Assembly: GCA_963565915.1 (NCBI GenBank)
Contig: OY751495.1
Span: forward strand, 2,604,001 to 2,668,000
DNA: 64,000 nt
Direction of reading: 5' to 3'
Source: Entoloma clypeatum
Lineage: Eukaryota; Basidiomycota; Agaricomycetes; Agaricales; Entolomataceae
Part shown: in pieces, positions 47,390 to 58,814 of the stretch
How positions within the stretch are numbered: the first letter of the stretch is position 1
Layout: the number at the start of each line of letters is the position of its first letter
Translations under genes and position numbers: made by a program
The notes under the pieces: model-generated
The model's input: the letters and a program-made list of their open reading frames with translations, nothing else
Database searches by the model: none
Told to the model about the DNA's origin: nothing

Positions 47390-49429
47390 CATCAGAACGC
47401 TGCCGGTCGATAGTTTACTTGATTGTAAAGCAAGACGTATGAACTGGTCAATGTCATTGCGAACACGGAGAAAGAGATCAGGCATACCCTTTGGGGCGAC
47501 TTGGTGAGCAGTGCCAAAACATCTTGCGCACTCAATTCATGAGATTTCTGGCAAATACGCACTCCGAGTCCCAATATTTCCGGCGAGTGCCATGCAACCG
47601 TGGACGTTCGAATCAGATACCCAATAGCCCATATATCAACCTCTGCGCCATGTCCATCACGAAAAATAAAAAAATATCCGGTGAGTGAGTGTCCTTGTCA
47701 AACGATGGTTTAGCCCATGTCGGCGGCATAGCGGCGTCTTCCCAGTCAATCAAAAACCACTTGGACTCATCGTCTGCTCTGCGAATAACATTGTCCCACC
47801 GAATATCGCGATGATATAATTTGATTTTATGGGCAGCCTGAACGAGATGAGCAATTGCCGCAGCAATAAAAAAAATTAATTCGTACATCGAGCGCATCCA
47901 GAACACATATGAGACATTCTCGCAGTTCCTTTTCGACGCGTGGACAGGAAGGAATTCCACGTGGTTTTAAGCATACAATCTCGCCCTTTGCTGTTACGAG
48001 CTTGTCCGTATTCAGGATCGAATGAGTGTCAATGAGTGCGTATATGAATTCGAGGTGGTTGACTTTTTTACGAGCATCCTGGTGTTTAAAGGTCTTGATG
48101 ATGCACGTGGCCGTCATTTCGACCTTGGAATTCGGCCTATGCTCATCTCAGTACAAATACTCAAACATGAAGTGGACTGCTTACCGAACAAACATGTCAA
48201 ATTCATTGTTACGAAACGGCACAAGGCCGGCCAATACGGGAAATAGAGGGGAAAGATTGATGAGGTGACGAATATTAGCAATGCGATTTCTTCTAAACCT
48301 CAAATCAACTGTTATGATGTCGACGATTTTTGCCTTGCCTTCTGAGGTGACAGGCGGAGTAATGGCGCAGAGAGTCATTTGAGATGCACAGCAATAGTAG
48401 GCTATTAAGATAGTCCAGATGAGGATATAACAGAGCGTGAACACTTACCAAGCATGTAAGGGGCAGGGCTATAAACCCATTCGAGCTTCTGAACCAGTTC
48501 CTCCCTTGGATCAGCCGTGTTTTCTGGTCCCTTCTCCTCGCCTCTAAACGGGCAAGCTCTCTCCATAAGAAAGCCAAAGTTGGGTCGTAGGTTTTTGGTC
48601 TCCGTATAGTGGTTACTAGCGGATAGTCGTCCCACTCGGTGTCAGGAGTTCGACGATGTTGCGTATATTATCATCCCAAAACGAAACAAAGGCGTACTCT
48701 GTACCACCCCGAGGCGGAGGACGGCGAGCCGCCGCAAACATATCGCCGAGGTCTGGGTCTTCTTCCCCAATCGTGAACAAAGTGTCAAGGTCATGCCTGC
48801 TGCACTTGTCGGGGGAAAGGTCGGAAAGAAGAGCGTTAAACTTCCGTTGTGGGATTGGGACTTTCTCCGAGTCGGCCAGGGGCCTTTCAACAAGTGCACG
48901 AAGCTCTTCAACAAAAGGAAGCGTGGTTATCAGTCGATTGGTCATCCACAGTTTGACGATGTCAATGTAAGTGCCTATTGAAAGTCAGCAGTTCGGAGGG
49001 TAACGATGAAGATTGGGCTTACCTGTGAGTAGACGCGGCCGTTTATCGCGGTGTTGGTCGGGTGCATTTGCGCTCGGCTCGAAATCCACACTGTGGTAAG
49101 AGACTACTGAAGTTTGGGTGAGGGACCTTTACGACGATATCCAGACAATCAGCTTCGGAATCGTGCGAAAAGAGCGAGGACATCTTCTCCCAGGCTCGCA
49201 GTGGTTTGTCATTGAATTCCAGCTTCTTCAGATTCTCCTCGAAACATTCATCGAAAGGGAGAGAAACTTTCCATAGATCAAGGGTGTCAGCGTCGAAGTG
49301 TTGGAAGGCATGCTTATTTTTTCCTTTGATCGCTTTCTTGAGAGCTCCGACATTCTTGATCAGTGCTGTCTCGACTTCGAAGGTACGATCGCAATCATCG
49401 CCGAAGGTCCAACAGGTCAGCGTGATCAT
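47390..49429 (-). pseudogene. Crinkler-header / FunK1-type protein kinase, frameshifted
   Basis: The N-terminal part (49429 to about 49120) is a ubiquitin-like Crinkler header: LTCWTFGDD, ALKKAIKGKNKHAF, DADTLDLWKVSLPFDE and LDIVVKV. After linker exons comes a fungal kinase-like domain: FWDDNIRNIVELL, HYTETKNLRPNFGFL, APYMLG, FRRNRIANIRHLINL, then the catalytic loop YHRDIRWDNVI, metal motif FLIDWEDA and HGAEVDIWAIGYLIRT. The frame breaks at about 49100-49120, at about 48622 (after TPSGTTIR) and at about 47670-47690 in a T-run. No ordinary intron explains these. Header proteins of this type are known as Crinklers in oomycetes and fungi; FunK1 kinases are expanded in mushrooms. An inverted-repeat element sits one base upstream of the ATG. 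Confidence 0.78.
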
Positions 49430-49715
49430 ACTCAGTAAAAAGGCCGTGTAGGCAATGTGTCGTGTGAATGTCAGGATATGCAGATTCGTGCGGATTCAGT
49501 GCTTTTTTGAAAATTTACATGACAATTACCTGCAGTTTGCCCACTGTTGTCATCAATGCATGTCCTCATGACAGTGGGCAAATTGCAGGTAAATTGTCAC
49601 ATGAGTGCAGATCCGTGCGGATTCTGCTGTTTTTCAAAAATTTACATGCATCAAAACCTTCTCACCTGCATTTTGCCCAAGTTTTGCCTACCCAGCCTTT
49701 TTACTGAGGATCATA
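49424..49715. mobile_element. MITE-like inverted-repeat element with 7-bp target duplication
   Basis: The element spans 49431-49708 (278 bp). Its ends are inverted copies: ctcagtaaaaaggc at 49431-49444, and its reverse complement ending at 49708, with similarity continuing for about 25 bp. It is flanked on both sides by GATCATA (49424-49430 and 49709-49715), a perfect 7-bp target-site duplication. Inside is a second near-perfect palindrome of about 33-bp arms (about 49520-49554 and 49567-49601) around a short centre, and gtgcggatt-type blocks appear in both halves. It has no coding capacity. The left duplication contains the ATG of the Crinkler-kinase pseudogene. Confidence 0.85.
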
Positions 49716-49972
49716 GAGCACACCCACACTCTCACGTGGTTTCCTTCCCAATTTGGGCCCTCCTGCTGATGGCGGTTCATTTTTCTCTGCCGGGCTGCAC
49801 GGGCCGGCCGGCAGCATATTGATCAATCGCGATGGAACCAAACAAACGCCCAATTTTGGCACGGCAAATTTCTACAGAACTCTCCTGTGAACTCTTTCGC
49901 GTCTCATTGAGCCCAATATCGGCGTCGACCGCCTACACGACAAATAACACGCACGAAAAGGCATTCAAAATT

Positions 49973-52900
49973 ATGGAGGATTATGGAGATCAACCGAGGG
50001 TCAAGCGGTTCAAGGTAAGTCGTGAAATCTCTGCAGAACAATGTCGAGGGTTAAGAGGCGTTTGACAGCATCAATCGTATCAAGAAAGTCTGAAGGATGT
50101 GCATCTCACGGCGGCCCACAATAAGGCCCAACTCGATCACGAAATTACGGTCTCTATCGCGTTTTTGTCATTGGTTTAACTATCTCTCAACGATATTTGC
50201 AGGATAATGATTCACATTTCCACCAAAGTCTCGAGCACTGGAGGCAGCTGAATCTCTCGCCAGGGTTTATCAAATTTGCAAACAAGGTTGATGCCTTGTC
50301 CGCCTCGATGCCCTTGCTATTGCACAATTGGAGGGAGATAATCGAACTTTGGACAATCGCCTTGGAATCATCAGATGAAGAGGGACTTCGAGCTTTATTA
50401 GAGTGAGTTTCCGTCGTCAATTCCAAGTAAATCATCTCGCTGGAATGTTCTCAGTCTGCTTCAGAAGATGGCACACGACCTCCGAACGACACTCTCGCCA
50501 GTCTATCCCAACATCCTCACCCGTCTCCTCAAGCTCCTGCCGCGCCCGATCGGTCCCGCCGCACTTACCACACTTTTAGAAACATTTTCATCATTGTTCA
50601 AACACCTTCTCGTTCCGGCAATTTCGACAGCCCTCCTCGAACAGACATGGACCGACGTCCGCGCAGCTTTGAAGGGCTGTTTACCCGAAATTCAGAGGGC
50701 GATGGCCGAGGTTTGGGCAGCTGTCTTGCGGCGCTTGAAGACGACCTCTCGTGAAAAGGTGGTAACTTTGCTGGCGGAAAGTCTGGAAGGCATTGAAGAC
50801 GCGACGGCTTGGGTCTTTGTGTTTGCGTGCAAGGTCAGCCTTCAATGTATCCTTTGTATTGCCAATTTTCTCATATATCCTCTAGTCCGTCTCACAAACG
50901 CTACATACCGCGACTGCGTCCGTTCTCACGCCTCTAATCGCATTTCACCTAACGAGTGATGCTCCTGATGCCACATACACCCTCATCCAACGGGTCTTGA
51001 CGGCCTTGATCCACCATGTCAAACATGCTGAACAATACTCTCCTGTTGCCGACCTTCTCGTCCGACAGTTTGCAAGTATATCAAAATCAGCCGACCCCTC
51101 TTCTTCACAAGACGTAGAACGTCTCAAACGCATTCTGTATATCATTGCGATTCCCAGTGCGGTCCGTCAAGGATCCAGGCTAACACGTATGCGGGCTTTA
51201 TTCTTCTATAACTTGAACTGATGCATATTCTCTAGAATCCCAACTTGGCGTAATCATGGGAGAACTCCCAAATATACATCTCCTCCCCGCCTTGCACTCC
51301 GCCCTCCTCAAATTTGCCACTGCAACTTATACAGCCACTGAGATGCCTCTGTGGCTAGGACCAGGGTATAAATTCCTCCAGCGTGTATGGTCGATGAGCA
51401 CAGATCAACCTACACTCCAGTTCGCGCTCAAGCTCAACACGTGCCTCGCAGAGCTTGGATGGGGAGGATGGAAGCTTGTTGCGTTGCCTCTGCTGTTGAA
51501 AGCAACAGCATCCCAGGCTGTGATAGACCTCGACCCCCGGAAAGTCCTGGAGTTCCTGGCAACACTGAAAAGAGCAAAGAAGCTGAGCATAGGAGACACA
51601 GATCTTGTGTGGAGGGATAGGATTGAGAAGTTTGTCCTGGGGAGGTTAGCGAGCTGGACATCGGCCGAGTTGGCAGTGGACTTGAACGATGTCTTGACCA
51701 TTTCAGGCTTTTTCTCGCCTTCAGTATCGCCCCTTGTCATCGGCATCATCGAACGTATCCTTGCGGCCGCCCCGGAAGACACCATGGCGGAATACCGTGA
51801 AACACCTGGGAATTCTGCGTGGGTTTTGGGTGCCTGCATGCAGACTCTCGTGAGACGGGACGTCGCGGAATGGAGTGGGAGGGTTGATGTGGCCTCGTGG
51901 ATCAAGACGGCTGTCAAGTATTGGGGGTGGTCTCACGAGGTTCTTGGAGGGTTGTATGCGCTATCCCAAGCCAGGTAGGGGCTTCATTCCAGGAACATGT
52001 TATCAGCATTTTTTGATGCCTTCATTCTAGTCTATCAAGCATCACTCCCGTCCCGCTGGAAGAAGTGTATACCAGCCTGCAACCGTCCCTGCAGTCACAT
52101 TCTCGACCTCTGCGCTTGAATGCGTTCCGTCTTTTGGGCTCCAATCTTGTATCGTCGCCGGCGGGCACGGCGGAGGTGATAAGGCGCTGTCTCCAGGGGG
52201 AGGAGGTTCCACTTGACGTACAGGGTGTGCGTGAGCGGGTGCTGCGGATTGGCCGGGTGGGCCAGATCCTGAGGGATGGGGACGAGGTCGGGGCTGATAT
52301 CTCTTCTCGGTGGCTCATAGGTTCGTTTTTCTTTCATTCTATGTTGGCTAATTTTCTCGTGCGCGTGCTGATGTTTCTCCGTACGATAGCTCAGCTCAAA
52401 GTCAATCTTCGCCCGATATGGTCGCCTGCGGGCGGGGCGCTGTCGTCGCTTTCGGAACGGTTTGGGGATGTGGTGTGGGGGCTGCTGTTTGGGGAGGTGC
52501 GGATGGTGGGTGAGGGGCAGGGCGGAGATGTTGTGCCGGAGTGGATGGCGGATGAGGGGGATGAGGGCGTAAAAGATGATTGGGAGGGGGAAAGGTCGTG
52601 GAGGGATCCGTCTGCGCATAAGTTGCGGGGGGTTGTTGCGAGGTTTGGAGATGATCGATCGTCCCAGGCGGAATTCATAAAGGTAGCTATGCCTGAGCTG
52701 TTCTATATGCTGCAGTCGCTGACATGTTTTCCTTGCAGTCTCAGAGCTTGAAGGAGCGCTTTGATCTACGCTCGTATGAGTCGCAGCTGCTCGTGACACT
52801 CGGGGAGTGTTCCTCCCTAGCGGAAAAGCACAATCGGGAGCTCATCCCCCATTTTCTTTCGCTGGCCGGCCCAGATGCACTGTCAAAATTACCAAAGTCG

Positions 52901-55900
52901 AAACTCATCGCCTGGCTGAACCTCCTCTCGAAATTCCACAACCCCAAAGCGCTGTACTCGACGGACACGATGCGCAGCATCTACGTCTCCCTTGTCTCGC
53001 ATCCCGATCGTGCCCTCCAGACAGTTGCGCTTACGTGTCTCTTCACATACAAATCTCCGCAGCTCTCACCCCACGAAGACAAGATCCGACTGCTCCTTGA
53101 CGAGACGCGGTGGCGTGACGAGCTGACGTCGCTTGATTTCTCCTCGTTCGATCCCAAGGACAGGAGCGCGGTTGTCGACGTCGTGATCCGGTTGTTGTTT
53201 GGGGCCATGCTCGAGAAGAAGGGACGGTCCCGGGGTGCGGACCGCCGGGCGGCGGTTTTGAGCACGCTTGCGGGGTGCACGGAGGAGGAGCTGGGGCTGC
53301 TTGTCGACCTGATGCTCCAGCCACTGGGGTCGAACTCTGGTGCCCGCCGGGAGGAGCCATTTATGTTCGTTCCCGTGGATGCGGGTGTATCGGACAAGCA
53401 GCGGACCGGGTTCTTGACGCTGCTTGGGGATGTGTTGAAGAATTTGGGGCCCAAGCTTGTAAGGTATTGGCCTTCGTTGATTGGGGCGACGATGGATTTG
53501 GTGGGGGGTGCGCAGCGGAGGGTGGAAGGGTTGTCGTCGCAGGAGGTGGAGGTGATGGAGGTGATGGAGGTGGAAGATGAGGAGGCAGGAGAGGATGCTG
53601 AGGAGGGCGAGGACGCGGGACCGTCGTCGTCGTCCAAGGTTGTCCGATCGATAAGACAGCTTGGGTTGAAGCGGCTGGTGGATTTCTTCCGGTCTCCAGT
53701 GAAGTTTGACTTTTCACCTTATATGCGGGTTTCGTTCTCAAGTTTCATTTCACCTCGGACGCCCTCGCTCGACAAGGAGAACACGCAAGCGCCGTCAGCA
53801 CTGCTTGAGCTGTTCTACAGCTGGAGTGCTGATGAAGACTACATCATGTTCCTTGTCGACTACGATGCGCGGGTGCTGCCAAAGATATACGAGTGTCTTG
53901 TGGCACCGAGCATCAAGCCTGCCGTCATCAACCGCATATTTGACATCGTTGACCATCTCCTATCTGCGTCTTCGGTCAACGAAGACATCCGCGACAGAGT
54001 CATCAAGCCTCACGTATCTCTCCTCCTCTCCAACCTTGCCGTCTTGGTTCAGCAGACTAAGGGGGTGTCCGCCGTCGCAACGCCGTTGGCCCAACGGCAG
54101 ATCAACATCCTATCGGAGATTGCACAATACTTGACGGACTCCGAGCAGGCGTCAATTTTGCTCGGCTTGTTCGCCCCCCTTTTACGAAAGCCTGCCAAGC
54201 TCGTCCCTGAGAGGGTGAAGGTGGATCTGCTGAAGATTGTTGGCGAGCTTATGCCGTTGATACCTCAGCTGTCGGACCATACATCAGAGGTTTACAGGAC
54301 AACATATGGACTGTTGTCTCAGCTTTTCCAGTCCCTCCGGTCTCGTCCCTCAAGGCTCAGCCTCGTATCCAGCTTCCAACGTCTAGTTACCATAGACCCA
54401 GCACTTCAAGACTTGGCAGTGCTGGTGGAGTCGTTGAACGCTTTTTCGACGAGACGGATAGATGAACCTGACTTCGAGAAACGACTTACGGCATTCGTGT
54501 CTTTGAATGAGACGCAGTACAGGACGTTTTCTCCTTCTGATTGGCTCCCTATTCTGTACAATATGCTGTACTTCATCCAAGATCCCGTGGAGCTGGCCGT
54601 GCGGAATAATGCGTCGTATGCCTTGCGACATTTTGTCGACCTGGTCGCCACTCACCCTTCCTCCGAGTTTGAAACAATCTTCCTTCGCGTGCTCTACCCA
54701 GGCATCAAGAACGGCCTACGATCCAAGAACGAGATGGTTCGTGCTGAGATCCTTGGGGTCCTGGCATATGCTGTGGGGAAGTGCGGCCATCTGGGTTCGG
54801 TGCAGGAGATGAGGGTGTTGCTGGCTGACGGCGACGAAGAGGCCAATTTCTTCAATAACATCCTTCATGTCCAGGTCCACAGGCGTTCCAGGGCTCTTCG
54901 CCGCCTTGGGGATTACTGCGATGAGGGTCATCTGCGAAGCAGTACACTTGCGGACATATTTGTTCCTCTTGTGGGCAACTATGTCTTCAGCACCGCTTCC
55001 GTCGACCATCACCTCGTCAATGATGCCGTTCTGACGACGGGTCGCATGGCGAAGCATCTTGCTTGGGGAGCATATTACGCGCTGGTTCAGAAGTACTTAA
55101 AGCTGTCGAGGGCGAAGGATGAGTCGGAGCGGGTTTACGTCCGGGCACTAGTGGCGATCTTGGACAATTTCCACTTCCCGATGGAGGAGGTCGTGCCTGA
55201 AGGTGGTGGATTGAAAGCGGATGAGGAGGAAGAGGAAGATGAGGGGGTTGAGGGAGTGGAAGAGCCGCAACCACCACTCGTGAAACCCGCCGTTGCACCA
55301 CAAATGGCTCGCATCGTGGATGCCGTCAACCATCGGCTGCTACCTGATCTCCTCAACCATCTTGAAAAGCACGATGCCGATACGGACGACAACACTCGCA
55401 TACCGATCTCTATCGGCATTGTCACTGTTGCAAAGCATCTCCCCGCCGCTACGCGCGAATCCCAGATCACACGGCTTCTTACCATTCTCAGTCAGATTCT
55501 ACGAAGCAGGTCTCAGGAAACGAGGGATCTTGTACGGGATGCTTTCTCCCGCATTGTCGTGACCTTGGGGCCCCCACACTTGCCTTTGATTCTCAAGGAA
55601 CTGAGGGCGGCTCTTCTCCGAGGTCCCCAGCTCCACGTTTTGGCACATGTAGCGCACGCCCTTCTCGTCCACGTCACAACTGGCGACCACGCAGATGCTT
55701 TCGGGACCCTTGATGATTGCGTCAACGACATCGCTCATGTCTCGGCCGAGGTTATTTTCGGTGAATCTGGGAAGGATGTGCAGGCGGAAGAATTCAAGAC
55801 GAAGATGCGTGAAGTCCGTTCATCGGTTTCCAAGGGGCTCGACTCGTTCGCGATCATAGCAAGGTATATCACGCCACCGAAGATTAGCAGTCTCCTCCTT

Positions 55901-58388
55901 CCTTTGCGTTCCATCATGCAGGAGACGGAGTCGATGAAGGTGATGAACCTCGTTGAGGAGGTTCTCAAACGCGTCGCAGGTGGATTGAACAGCAACAAAC
56001 ACCTTGTTCCTGCTGAACTCCTCGTTCTCTGCAACACCTTAATCAGTCAAAATGCCAAGTTTCTCCAGCAAGCTCCATCGAGGCGGAAGAAAAACGGGAA
56101 AGGAGACGCCATCGTACAGGTGAAACGTCAAGAGGCGCCAAAAGTTGACCCTTACGCAAACAACTCATTCAGGTACGTCTGGCGCTTAGGTTTCGGCAAC
56201 GCCGCTTCAAGTTTCTTTTAGGTTTGTTGCTTTTGGCTTGGATCTCCTCCAGACGGCACTTCGCCGGAATCGTTTTGATTTCCATGACCAGGCTGTGATG
56301 ACGCGCTTGGATGCCACGATCGTCGTCGTCGGGAACACACTCTACTCCACGAGCGCTCCTGTTCTCTTACTCGGGCTGCGATGTGCTGCGGGCCTTGCGA
56401 AATGCCCACTCAAGTCTCTTGAGAAATCCCTCCCGGTCTTGGTTCGACAAGCCATAGACATCATCCAACAGACTGGGAGTACGGAATCAGAAGTCGTTCA
56501 AGTAGCCCTCAAATCACTGGCGACGATCCTCCGGGAAGGTCCTGCAGTCCAGGTCAAAGAGAAAGACCTTGTCTACCTCCTGGAACTGCTGTCTCCGGAT
56601 TTGGAAGAGCCGTCCCGCCAGGCTTCCGTTTTCACCATGCTTCGGGCAATCGTCGCTCGCAAGTTCGTCGTCCCAGAGATATATGATCTTATGGATAAGG
56701 TGTCTGAAGTCATGGTCACGAGCCAGTCACCACAGGTCCAAGAGCTCTGCCGTGGAGTCCTTCTGCAGTTCCTCTTGGATTACCCTCAGGGTAAAGGGCG
56801 CCTCCGCAAGCAGATGACGTTCTTCGCCAAGAATCTCTCTTACATTTACGAGAGCGGGCGAAAGTCGGTGATGGAGTTGTTGGGGGCTGTCATCTCTAAG
56901 TTTGAGGCTAACCTCATTCAGGAGTATTCGGATTTGCTCTTTGTGGCCCTCGTCATGGTCATCGCGAACGACGACTCCGCCAAATGTCGGGAAATGGCAG
57001 CGCTTCTTATCAAATCCCTCTTCACCCGCCTCGATGATGAGCGTCGCACGCTCATTCTCTCCCATCTGCATTCATGGGCCTCGCAAGAAGCACAGCCTCA
57101 ACTCATCCAGGTGTCATCTCAGGTCTACGGGTTCATCATCGACATACTGCAGGGAGACTCACTCCCCTACGTCGCCATTATCGTGGAAGACCTCAACGCT
57201 TCGTTAGAGCGCAGCGCCGAGGCCCTCGCCGCTGTAGAGGCTACCGACCCCGACACCCACATGTCCCTTGATCTGGATTGGCAAGGGCCATATCAAGCTC
57301 TCGCTGTTCTTGCAAAGATCCTACGTATATCAGCAGATTTTGCCCAACAGGGAGATATGATACGATGGAATCTGGTCATCCCACATCTGCTGTTTCCCCA
57401 TGCATGGGTTAGGACGGCGTCCTGTCGGCTCTTAGGCCTCCTTTATACGGCCGTGCCTGTCGGCCCTCCTGGAGGGGACTATCCTGACGACCATCCTTTA
57501 ACGGGCGTCGGGATGCAAGGAGTTGCGCAGAAACTATGTCTCCAGCTGAAAAGCGAGCACCTGGATGAAGCGCTCGGTTTACAAGTTGTGAAGAATCTCT
57601 TCTACATTGCAAAATGTTTCTATGCCATTCCACTTCCTGAAGTACCGACGGAAGATGTGGAATCTGACGAAGAAGACGGAGAGAAGGAACCAACAGATCT
57701 CAAGCTCGTGAACCCGTTGCCGTGGTTGTTCTCAAAGCTGTCGTACCAGATTAGATCCGTACATATCGCGAGGAGGAATCGAACTTCAAACAACGTAAGT
57801 ACATTGTCTTCTGGACTCAGAAGAATCAATCTGATTTTCTGGTTCATGTAGGCAAATTGGTCTCAACAACCTTTGTCTGTTCTCCGCTGGTTCGCAGCCA
57901 TGGTATCGCACATGGACGCTGGAAGATCGGAAAAGTTTCTCGTTCATATTTTGACCCCAGTGTATCGGCTGCTTGAGGATGACACGATCCGCGATTCCCA
58001 GATGGGTATGTTGCTTTCTGTATACCCTCCTTCCAACTCAGCCTAACTTGGTTATCTAGAGGAGCTCAAGACACTGGCAACAGAGCTTCAAGACATGGTG
58101 CAGGCGAAGGTTGGAACGACCAAATTCTCGACAATATACAACCAGATTCGCCAGGGCGTTCTCGGTGTGAGGAGAGACAGAAAAGCGGCAAAGGTCTTGC
58201 AGGTCACGACCCGTCCGGAGGCTGCTGCCAAACGCAAGATGCAGCGGAATGTGATCAAGAAGGAGAGTCGGAAGAGGAAGGAACGCGGATTCGCGTATGT
58301 AGTGGATTCGTGTGTAAATTTGACTTTGCTGATCATCGTGTTCTTCAGCGATCGCCAGGGGAAATTGAAACGCAGGCGAGGGGAATGA
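49973..58388 (+). CDS. UTP20: U3 snoRNP component UTP20 (SSU processome)
   Basis: A huge HEAT/ARM-repeat protein needed for 18S rRNA maturation in the nucleolus. Exons 49973-50014, 50069-50149, 50203-50402, 50455-50833, 50886-51186, 51236-51974, 52031-52320, 52390-52682, 52739-56172, 56222-57794, 57852-58005, 58060-58294, 58349-58388 give 2586 aa, the usual family size. The start matches fungal homologues: RVKRFKHQSYQESLKDVHL, DNDSHFHQSLEHWRQLNLSP. Further on: ILTRLLKLLPRPIG, LIQEYSDLLFVALVMVIAND and a basic Lys/Arg-rich C-terminus. An acidic insert lies near 53560-53620 and another near 55210-55270. The frame is open upstream to an ATG at 49832, but the conserved start favours 49973. All introns are GT-AG, 48-69 nt. 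Confidence 0.95.
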
Positions 58389-58814
58389 GTTCGAAAAAGT
58401 ATGTAGTAGCTGTGAAAGACTCTCGCGAGCTTCGGTTGAAGGACTAATTTATATTCACAATTGTAGACGTAGATGTTGTGTGTACGATAAATGGCCATGG
58501 TACAATCATATAGTTTTGAGTTGTGTAGTACCTACTTACTACTTAGTCTCCCGCCTTATTTTGATCATTCTCGTCGGTTTCATTTCAAGTGTAAGTCTGA
58601 TTGATGTAACACGTCCCAATTTCCCAGAAGCCCGGGCCCGCAAAATAATATCCTGGCCTTACTGATTTGCTCAACATGTCCCGTGCCTGATGCACTACGG
58701 ACAACCTCCACAAATTGATATGCGGCTACTACTACGACTGTGAGATACGTATCTCCAGTACGATTGCAATCAAGAACCAAGTGCATCCGGTTCAGCAGCG
58801 TTGCATCCGGTTGT
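58389..58814. other. Convergent intergenic gap
   Basis: About 430 bp between the 3' ends of UTP20 and the zinc-cluster gene. No gene seen; both terminators should lie here. Confidence 0.4.

Noticed and set aside
49832..49972. Upstream ATG of UTP20 adding 47 residues
   Set aside because: The added residues are unlike fungal UTP20 starts, while the ATG at 49973 gives the conserved KRFKHQSY start.
52095..52799. Minus-strand 234-residue open frame in UTP20
   Set aside because: It is antisense to conserved UTP20 exons and low-complexity (Arg/Pro/His).
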